A DNA stretch of 64,000 bases from Rodentolepis nana (lineage: Eukaryota > Platyhelminthes > Cestoda > Cyclophyllidea > Hymenolepididae), in the NCBI GenBank assembly GCA_900617975.1, contig UZAE01012044.1:1-64000 (forward strand), written 5' to 3'. Each line of letters starts with the position of its first letter. The first letter of the stretch is position 1. Of this stretch, positions 55,001 through 64,000 are shown in pieces. The position numbers and the translations under genes were made by a program. The notes under the pieces were generated by a model. It was not told where the DNA came from, made no database searches, and worked only from the letters and a program-made list of their open reading frames with translations.

Positions 55001-58000
55001 TAGAGCAAAAGAGCATTCAGAAAGATGCTTCAATTGTAAAGCATAGCATATTAGAGCGTGTATGGAATATTCGATTACTACTGGGCCTAACTCAACCACT
55101 GTTTCACTTTCCAGAAAAGGGGAAAATAGATTTCCAAACTGCCTAACAGGCTGTTTTCTTACTTTACGATATGGAGTAGGTTATATGGAAGGATTACTCC
55201 TTATTAAGTACCGACTTTCAATCACCTGGACTTCCCTCTCTAGATCTCGATTCTTCTCGTCTCCGAATTTCAACTCCTGCTGCTGCTGCAATTGCTACCG
55301 TTTTGATTTGGGGAAAACTTGTTGTGTACTCCTAGACTTGGGTTCACAATTCCACTAAACTGAAGGCTCTCTAACTCCTACAAAACTACCATAACAACCA
55401 TAGCACTTCCAAATCTCTTGACTACGACAAAATAAACCCCCCCCCCCCCAACATGATATAACTACGTAACCATACCACAGTAGTATACAAAATGATCTCA
55501 CCAGTCGCAGGTAAGGCATGTCGATAGCAGAATTCCGGAACAAGAAGTTGAACATGTCTGGGAGCGGCGCGGCTTGAATTAGCGTTCTCCTTCTTCCTAC
55601 CGCCACCGCCAGAATTAGCTGCTTTTCTTTGAGCTGCAGCCGCGGCTGCTGCCAAGCAACGAGGCACTAGGAGAGATGCCAATCGAAGTGGTGCATACGC
55701 GGCGTCCAGAAGAGGCTGATCCTTAGCCGATCCACTTAAATGCAGCCCATATTTACTCCTATAGTAATCCGCAAAATTTGAAAATTGAGGGGATGGAAAC
55801 TTTGAGGCTGGTGATAGATCGTTTCTAAAGCAAAATTGAAAAACAATAAGTATACACTAGTGATAATTAGGATGATCAAACCGGAACATACCTGATGGTG
55901 ACTACATAATAACGTGGTGGAAAATCGACTAATCGATAGGTGGGTGTTAGAACAGCATTAGCGAAGTCCTCAGGAACAAAATCGAAGATGGTTTGAGAAG
56001 AATCCGGTGTGGAAAGAAGTTGTGTGAGGGGAAACGGCTCCTCAGATAAGCGGAATGGTGGTGGGGGACGTCTCCTTATTGGCATTCGACAATCACCCAC
56101 TGAGGGGTCGAAAGTGCTAAGGCAGAGATCAACTAAATCCCAATCGATTTCTTGGGTATCTGAAGTAGCAAATGGGTCACTTAAATGAAAAGACCGCGTT
56201 GATGGGAGTCGAAGCAGATTTGGATAATTCATTTCTCTAAATGGATAATTGCTGGACTAATACATGCGTACGATTTTCTACCATTATCCATTGTGAGGTT
56301 GATGATATTTGATAGACTAAACTCACCAAAACTATGTTCGGTGAATTTTATTAAGCTTATACAGTTGAAAAAGTACCTCTGAAAAAGGTTTGTAACGCAA
56401 GTAAAAAAGTGAAGACTAAATCTGTCGACACGTGTTCTCAGTGAAAATGATATATTGGCCTATATTGAACTTGCACCAATAAAAACGTGACACCACTACT
56501 AAATTGGCACATAGAAATGGTCGATTAAGGCGGAGTATGAATCTTTCAACGAACAAACACGCGAGAATGAGGAGACACACAAGGAAGGCCAATCACCACG
56601 AAATCCAAGGGTTGTCTACCAACAGATGGAATGCTTTGCACAAGGTATTAATGGTGGACAATGTGTAAGCAAAAATATCTTCTCGTCGTTAAAAGTTGCA
56701 TTTATGCTATTAAAAGAAATAATGCAATATATAGAAATGAATAACGGAACAATCGACACACACCAAGTTTCACTGGAATGATTAGAATTTGGCATTGAGC
56801 TTCGGGTAGGCAGAAAGTCATCAGGGTATCCTTTTCAACTCGCAATACCGACTATAATTTGCATGTAATGTTAATGTTAAGTTAATATTAAACAAACCTT
56901 GAAAAGGATTCTATGAAAATTGGACAGCCTATTAAGTTGGTCAGTATTTAAACAAGGGCACGATTTGGCCTCGTAAATCGACACAGTCTCCTCACCCGAA
57001 CGCGTGAATATGGAGAAGTCGGGGACCTAAAATGACGAGTTGACACTAATTGTTAGTTACTAATTGGTTTGCTTTTATTTTTATTGAGAAGTCAACGTAC
57101 GTAGGGAAGACGCTTAGAGGTGAGAAAAGCAAAGATGCGATTTTCTGATTCCGGATAGAAGAGGAGTGAGGTTGAGCTTGTGCCTTTGTGTTTACGCTGC
57201 TGCTGGAGGTGGGTAAGAACTGAGTCGAGATGGCGAACGTCAATCAAGTAGAGATAATTCTGACTGGTTGCACCATTGAGATCTACTTTGGGTAAGCATC
57301 TAACGAATGCATCCGGAGTCTGGGAAGATAAATGCGAATTATTTGGTGAAGAGAATAAAAAGAAGAAGCGTAAAATGTAAAAGACCACCCCGATGTACCT
57401 TAATTAAATAGGAGGATTTAGTTTTGACAGGAGATCGACAGCGAGATTCGCGAATCATGCGCGAAGGCTCAATTATGGAGGAATGGTGAAGTATCGCTCG
57501 ACCACTGTTGCTGATTTCTCGTGCTTCAAGAAGCAAATGGCCAACACGTACCGAAGCGGAGTATTTGGCCATTTTCTTGCACACTGACCAATCGCCCTAA
57601 AATTAGGAACAAAAAAGGGGAGAGAGAGAGGGGGGGGATCAGGTAAGGCTTTGCAGCCAAAGGAGGGGGAGGGGGTCGCCATAAACCCAACTCTACTCAC
57701 CCAGACAACTTGATTTACTGGGGAATTGCTTGGCATTTGAAGGGCGCATCGATAGGCGACCTGGGGATCACTGTGATGAGTGTCAGGACAAGTAGTGAGT
57801 GCCTTCCCAGAATCGCCCAATTCGGACTTGACATCCACCAATGGACGTGAGATGAGATTCCAACGAGGCGCCAAACGTGTCATAAAATTGCAAGGCAATC
57901 GAGCGCAGTAATGATTTATAACGTCAATAGCTCTACTGGCACTGAGCTAATAAAATAACAAAAAGAAGTATAATTACATAAAATGCATAAACTGCCCTCT

Positions 58001-61000
58001 CTCTCTCTCTCTCTTCACATGCGTACTATTCCCTGTTATCAAATTGATTAAGAATATTAGTTTGGGCATCAACTATTCTACCCGGCTTTCCATTAAATGT
58101 AATCTCACCACGTGAGCTTAAATATACTCTTCTAAATTAAAATTCCCCTTATCCACGCGATAGGCGTTAAAATTCACTTTTACTGAACTCTAGCGAGCTC
58201 AGATGGATTCTAGAACACCTTTGCCTGTTCGAGGACTCATCCAGAAATCCAGGGATCAAGTGATGAAAACTGAAACCTCAAGCCTTTGGACATTGGAAAA
58301 TTGGCAGAACCGTTTATGAGGAAATAGAAAACTCACCACTTGTGCAATCCACATAAATGGATTCGTCTTTTTTTCTTAACATACTTTAATTAGATATATT
58401 ACTGAATTCTTGTACCATTGCATCCAATTAGATGTCATCCAGTGAAGAATATTGTGAATCGCACAAAGTCACCAGGGCTGATCAAGAGCACCACACAGGA
58501 GCTCAATTGCATTTTACCTAGGATACAGGAAACTGAACGGGACCTCCTTTATCTTAGTCGGACTGCATAACGAACGCTCATCACCCTGCACGTTCTGTGC
58601 CCCCTCCCCCTCCACCCTCCCCCCACCCTCCGCCTTATACTTTGAATGCAGCGTAACTAATCTTGGTAACAATTGCTATGCCTGGGGATATCGGCCACCC
58701 TATTTACGAGTTTTCTACAGTTTCTACTTAATGAGCATCATTATAAATTACTTGATAGCAAAAAATCCAAGCTTGCCTACTGCTTTCAAAGATGGGAGTA
58801 ATGCCACTTCTTAATACTGCGAATTTGCTCACATACGGGTCTGTAGTAAAATTTGGAATAACAATAGTATAACAATAGCATAGTTCGCTATTGTCACCAT
58901 ACACCGATCAAATGCGCCATTCTCAGCTCGAGCTAAGAATAAGTCTTGACTTTTGTAATAACATCTCCACTTCCAACAATTCATGCAAAAATGGGCCAAT
59001 CGAGAGCACGTAAATACACTAATAAAATAGCTGAACGTACCTTTGGAAGAAACTCAAAAGCTTCGTCCACAAATTTAGGATCGACATCATGCTCATTAAC
59101 AGAAAGATCAGATCTACTGCAACGTTGAATTAGCAGTCGTTCAATTTCTTGGAATCTAAAATCATATGCAAAGGGAGCATTAATTAAATTAAGATAAAAC
59201 ATACCAACTACCTAAACATTAAAAGTAATATATATATATATATATATACTGATTTCTCATCGAAATTTTCGACGGTTCCAAAAAGTGCCAGAGTCGAGCC
59301 TTGGTAGTGTTAATGGAAACAAGACGAAGTCTGGACTTAGCTAGAAGATAGGTCTCAATGGAATTGGAGGGGTGGAATGAAGCCACAAGATTACATTTCG
59401 GAAGAGTCGAGGCGGCAGCAAGACCGGACTGAGTAGTAACTAGAAGATTAACTTCACCGCCACCCCGGAAATTGGCTACTGTTTCCTCTTGTGTATTGGC
59501 AGTTGGTATGTCCGTAGATTTCGATTTATCTGGAATTGTGTTGCTTGTTATTGAGATTGCTTCAGTAGAAATTAATGTCTAATCCGAGAAACACTCACCG
59601 ATTGTTTTTGGAACAAAAAAGTAACCGGGGCGGACAAAGGCGATATCCGAATCCCAATTGCAGAAATCTTCCAAGAAGCGAGGTAAAGCATAGGCCGAAA
59701 ATTGACATCCACCAACTAGAACAAGACCACAGAGTGGGGGAACCACAGGCACCCCTTCAGGCTGGTAGGCAACAATGCGGTAGACAATTTTTTCTCGCCG
59801 TGGAGATCGATTCAGTAAAGAGCTGTTGCCTAAAAATGGAACCATTAGAGAACTGCTTAAAGATAAACGTGAAGACGTGGAAGCTGGTGTGTACTTACGA
59901 GTCTTATGTGGCTTTTTATTCGAGTTTAATTTAGGTTTTCGATGCAGACCAGTTGACAGACACCTAAATGAAGATATAAAATGATTGTGTTTAAAAAAGA
60001 AAAAAAGCCAATCAAATGTGAAAAGTCCTTTCTTTATTCCCTCGAACAGTCTCAGGTAAATGGGTTTCGTGATTTTAATCCCATGCATTTAACGTCACCT
60101 CGACATCACAAATCAGACATTACCACAACGGTTAATTCCATGTTTCAACCTCTACAGTGACATCTGCACTTAATGGAGATAATACAACCTCGTAAATGCG
60201 TCCAAGTCATCTACTTGTCACGCAAACTGAGGTGTGCGATGTGCAGCGTATACACATACGGCAAAAAAATCTATTAACTGGCAGTTGACTTCTAACTTCT
60301 AACTGCCATGACCCCGCTGCATATCATATTCGACTACTTCCACAGTACTCACCTCACCTTTTTTCTACCTTCGTGTCTTTCTCTTTTACTCCCTCCCCCA
60401 CTCTCGACATTTTTTACTTTGATATTCCGCCAGCTCCTCCTCCTCCTCTCTGTGAAGCCTGATAACTATCAAAACGCCTGCCATTTGATATACATAAAAA
60501 ATATTAATGATTTCGAAAACTTGTCCAAATTTTGGAGTAAAATGAAACATCCTCCTGAAGCGCAAGCAAATGCCAAGAGCAAAACCACGGCATACAGAGT
60601 AGCATATGGCTTGAATTGCATACAGACCAAAAAGACACTCATCGAGTCACGCAGGTGTGTGGCCTCCCTCTCGCATTTTTAGAGGGAAAAGTGTGGTTTT
60701 CCCGTCTATCGAATGCTCCTCGGAACCAATAATATTTTGTATTTACCAACCAATTTGTTTTTCGTGATAAGTGTGTCAAGCTTATTCCCGAACACCATTA
60801 GTATACATACGAAAACACATGATTATCTCGAAATTTTATGCAAATATAAAGTATGCGTCCACTTGATGGAATTTCAAAATCATCAGGAAGAAGTTCAACC
60901 TATCAAAATGCTGTAAGTAAAGCTAATATCTAAGCGAGGAGGAGAAAGAAACTCCTATTTTCCCTTTCTCCATCCCTCCCACCCCCACCCCCCACCCCCC

Positions 61001-61551
61001 CACCCCCATATAGGCCAGTGCAGTTAATCATGGCTATCGATGATTGTGCACCGTTAGACATTGGCCCTGTGATCGAGACTACTTACATTGAGACATCAGT
61101 AACATCACTCTCCGCTCCACTTTCGCTTCCCATTTCATCCTCTGGTTCACTCCCTCGACCTGTATTGCTCGCGCTCTCATCGTCAGAATCAGTATTCGAT
61201 GGGGAAAATGTGGAAGAGAAGGAGTCATCATCACTGTCCGATTGCTGTTTAGAAAATCCGTCATCATCTTCAAAGCCATGGGGAGCAACAAATCCTTCAG
61301 AACTTTTTCGACGTCCTCTACGCCCACTCCTTGAACGAACAGATGTAGAGCGAACGCTACTCCGACTACTAGTATCTGAGTCTCCGTCTGAATTTTCGAG
61401 GTCGTCAGAGTCCTCAACTCCACTAGTGGTCTCAATTTGTCGAACTGCTTCAATACGATAGGTGCCTGTGGGCTTTACGGTGCGCAAGTGATCTATTAGC
61501 TGGCAAACACGTGGTGAGGCTAGTGTTCGAACCTCTTCCTTGGCAATGCAA
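49060..61551 (-). CDS. Dicer ribonuclease III, all but the N-terminal helicase half (partial)
   Basis: Dicer cuts double-stranded RNA and hairpins into small RNAs. Twenty-one exons join in phase to about 1591 residues: 61551-61087, 59963-59899, 59829-59599, 59559-59250, 59155-59041, 57946-57701, 57596-57399, 57319-57101, 57026-56898, 56851-56762, 56256-55892, 55824-55502, 54051-53582, 53514-53320, 53250-53111, 53073-52916, 52841-52681, 51578-51066, 50672-50522, 49370-49295, 49216-49060. They encode a Ser/acidic insert; helicase C half ([21 protein letters not shown]); DUF283 ([18 protein letters not shown]); platform ([15 protein letters not shown]); PAZ ([20 protein letters not shown]) with a polyalanine/glycine insert; the connector [14 protein letters not shown]; RNase IIIa ([33 protein letters not shown]); RNase IIIb ([36 protein letters not shown]); and the dsRBD ([20 protein letters not shown]). 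The catalytic acids are conserved. Helicase motifs V and VI are degenerate. The first half of the helicase was not found. Confidence 0.93.
50050..50246 (+). repeat. Dispersed repeat family 2, copy B
   Basis: Matches 25019-25216 in the same orientation along its length (TAATGAATTTTAGTGG, GCGCCTTCTGTTACAAGTCT, GTACCAATGTGGAT, GAAAGAGGACCGTATGG). It lies in the Dicer intron between 50521 and 49371, antisense to the gene. Confidence 0.75.
54597..54736 (+). repeat. Repeat family 3 (alternative head), copy A
   Basis: Similar to 60092-60228: CGACATCACAATTCAGAC, CACAACAGTTGATTC and ATGTTTCAGCCTC are shared, and AACTCGTAAATAC closes the match. It directly precedes the 3' half of a SINE. Confidence 0.6.
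54737..54910 (+). mobile_element. SINE-like repeat, copy 15, 3' half only
   Basis: Begins within the family middle (CTTTTGTGTCTGT) and ends with CTTGCCATTTGATATAGG and a decayed tail. The usual head is missing and family 3 sequence stands in its place. It lies in a Dicer intron. Confidence 0.75.
60092..60228 (+). repeat. Repeat family 3 (alternative head), copy B
   Basis: Partner of 54597-54736 (CGACATCACAAATCAGAC, CACAACGGTTAATTCCATGT, CCTCGTAAATGC). It again abuts the 5' side of a SINE copy. Confidence 0.6.
60229..60497 (+). mobile_element. SINE-like repeat, copy 16, with head deletion
   Basis: The GAGGTGTGCGATG head jumps directly to CAGCGTATACACATACGGC, losing the splice-site and E-box-like block. 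It then follows the family to CTGCCATTTGATATACATAA. It lies in the Dicer intron between 61086 and 59964. Confidence 0.8.
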
Positions 61552-64000
61552 CTAAGGGTAATATGAGAGATTGTTAGGAAGAGCAATGTTTTTGAAAACA
61601 ATCAACAATAATGCCTCCAAGTGCCATATTTTCAGCTGTTTTAGGTTTTATAAAGGTAAATTATATTTGAAACTCAACATATCGGAACGAAACTCTTAGT
61701 GTATATATATATAGAGGATTCGGTAGAAGCCTCTTCAAAAAAATCATTTGAAACAGTTGTAACTGAGAATCGAATGACTAGTTATTCCGGAGAGCATGGA
61801 TCAAATCTTCCAACTTGTTCTCCAAACTATTTCGCATTTGTCGCAGCCGTCCAATTAGTATAATATACACTAAGTTTACTAAGAAATGGGTATATATTAG
61901 ACGTCTGTCTCTCTCTCTCTCAAGCCAGCACCAACCAACTAATATCTAAAATGCGCATGCCAAGTCAAGATTACTAATGACCACAGTGGAGGTACTTCTA
62001 GGATATGACCTTCCTACGTGCACTCCTCAATCATATTGTAGAAAGTCGCTTACATGACTTCACTTAAGTAGAGATTACGTAGGCTGAAACCCCTCTAGAG
62101 TATATGGCGGTACAACATGATACATATTGATCACAATTAGCCAGTGTATTTGGGCAAGGATACCAATGGTTTAGGAGAGATGAGCATCGATCTCTAAATG
62201 CCCGTCACTGAAGACACTGATAAATGCAAACGATGGGGAATTCTCAGGATGTTTGGCTTAACAGTAAACCTGTAACATAAGAATGAGAATAATTGTAGAA
62301 AAGAAGGAACCATTTCGACAAGTGCAAAATTTCAGAATGAAGAGGAAATGCTTTCATTACCATAACATTTGAAGGAAAAACATAAAAAATGCGCGGAGGA
62401 ATAGTAGAATGAAAAAAAATCATAAAATAACCCAGATCCCCATCTTCAATGTACCTGAATTGAAAGCGTGTGCGTCACATTGTCCAATTCCTACTGTGAA
62501 AAATTAAGTGGATCGTTGTTTTGGAAGGGAGATTAGAACAAAGTGTAATTAACTTTAATATCAATTCTCTTCCCGGAAAAGAGCTAAAAAGTAAGCCTTA
62601 GTAAGTACTCAAACAAATGATAAAACCTTGTTATATTCACGGCAAGACCATAGCTAAACCCTATTGACCGATTCCAAATGCGATTCATGAAAGTCCTTAG
62701 TATTACAATATATTGATTTAAACATACAGTATCGTTAATAAGATTTGGAATACACGACGTTACAAATATATTATTTTTTTTTCATAATCTCGAAAGTTAA
62801 TAGTATGAAGCATCGGTACGCGAAATAAATGCAGACATGGGTGAGTACGTACAATTAAGCAATTGACATTCTTAAAATGAGGATATACAGAATAAATCGA
62901 AAATTGTCTTATAATAGGATAATAATAAAGTAAGAGTTAAAATCAGCATCCGACAAAAGTCGAAATAAACATTTCGTGAAATAGTATGGCTTCCATAACA
63001 AGTGGTATTGGAAGAAAAGGAAATGAACCTTGTTAGAATAAATACAACACTCTTAAAACTTCCACTTTATCGAAAAGAGCAAAAATATTTCTTTTTTTAT
63101 GGCAGAGAATAAATTAAAGTAGATCTCTTTGCTGGAAGCGTTTGGAACCCCGAGTTATTTTGAATTGCAGATGAAATATTTTATTATTTCAACCATAAAT
63201 AGCAAATCAGTTTTCGGAATGAATGAAAAGTTCGAAGAGATTCACCACTTTTAACGAAAATAGAACCCCAAAAAGAGGTATCACAGGGAAGACGCCGATT
63301 CAAATATTTATCCACTTGAGGTTTAATTCGAACATTGGCCATGAGAATGCTAAAATTGTACTACCATTCTACTACACCTATTTGTTTCAATCAGATTTTG
63401 TTAGTTTGCCATAAAGTTCATCTCGAGGCTGATGGTGTGGACAGAATTCCCTCAGACGTACCTGTAGTCATCAATTAGCACAAAACTGTTCCTCCAGAAA
63501 GAAATTTTTGTGAACTCACGACGCCGGAGTGATTCACTTCAACACCTATCAGGTCAAAGAACAAGGGTTCAAAATTCATCGAAGAAAGTTAAGTAAACGA
63601 AATGATTGATCACGCTAGATTGCATAGATCAAGAGAGGTATAGCAAAATGTGGGTTTCCAACAAGGAAGCTGAGGGAGGCCACTCTTCTGGCCATAACAA
63701 CCGTTTGAAGTACTTTTCTTGAACATTTGAGAGATGAAGAAAAATTTCAATGGGAAAATTTACTAGGAAAATTGAGACATCAAGCAAGTAACTTCGAAGA
63801 AGCGGCATAATAAAAAGATAAAATAAATTGCTTTTTGTGTAAAAATTTTATTCAACTTGACGGCCGCAAACATAAATATTAGTAAAAAAATTCAACGCCT
63901 AATGTTATTATCTGTAAACACCTATCAAACCGTTTGAGTCACAATGAGTTTCTAATTCACGGCGTAAATTAACGAAGCTCAATAGGAAATTAAGGGAATA
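61552..64000. other. Upstream of the first recognised Dicer exon
   Basis: AT-rich DNA with no exon that could be firmly assigned. The missing Dicer exons (DExD/H helicase half) should lie here or beyond the right edge. One weak exon-like segment on the minus strand is at 63459-63530. Confidence 0.4.

Noticed and set aside
59579..59598. A 20-nt Dicer intron ending at GGATTAG
   Set aside because: Too short and out of phase; the acceptor at 59560 gives a 39-nt intron that keeps the frame.
61018..61461. 147-codon plus-strand ORF rich in Ser/Leu
   Set aside because: It is the opposite-strand shadow of the acidic-serine Dicer exon at 61551-61087.

Overview
This window looks like nuclear DNA from a flatworm (Platyhelminthes), most likely a parasitic species and possibly a tapeworm. 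That assignment is an inference. It rests on AT-rich intergenic DNA, split genes with many micro-introns of about 36-45 nt mixed with kilobase introns, animal-only gene families (a TRPM cation channel, Dicer, a PPP1R16/MYPT3-like phosphatase regulator), and dense young SINE-like and mariner insertions. No bacterial or organellar features were seen.

Layout. (1) 705-8878, minus strand: the first four exons of a PPP1R16-type ankyrin-repeat targeting subunit of protein phosphatase 1. The 3' part lies off the left edge, and the long introns hold SINE copies. (2) 12394-13877, minus strand: a compact six-exon gene for the N-terminal nucleotide-binding (SLOG/LSDAT) region of TRPM channels alone, ending at a clean stop with no channel part. 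(3) 13.9-23.2 kb: gene-poor DNA with two tRNA-like remnants, a (TA)n tract, SINEs and a cluster of SINE heads. (4) 23202-33628, plus strand: a complete 19-exon TRPM channel (about 1246 aa) with the SLOG region, six membrane segments, TRP box and C-terminal coiled coil, but no Nudix or kinase enzyme domain. Its first exons match the minus-strand gene intron for intron, so the two are duplicates lying head to head. (5) 36107-37398: a mariner transposon flanked by TA, whose transposase is broken by one in-frame stop. (6) 37.4-48.3 kb: gene-poor DNA with a long inverted repeat (two arms of about 490 bp around a 2 kb spacer holding an 86-codon ORF) and four short hairpin repeats. (7) 49060-61551, minus strand: 21 exons of Dicer, from the helicase C-terminal half through DUF283, PAZ, RNase IIIa and IIIb to the dsRBD. 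The first helicase half was not found and probably lies beyond the right edge.

Function. The TRPM pair bears on ligand-gated cation entry; the stand-alone SLOG protein could be a soluble nucleotide sensor or a subunit partner. Dicer is the small-RNA nuclease. All eight RNase III acidic residues appear present, but helicase motifs V and VI look eroded. A SINE-like family of about 300-340 bp (sixteen copies or fragments, many with clear 10-15 bp target duplications) is the main mobile feature. It carries an antisense consensus 5' splice site and an E-box-like palindrome in its head.

All exon boundaries were read by eye from splice consensus, reading phase and remembered family alignments. No search or alignment program was run.
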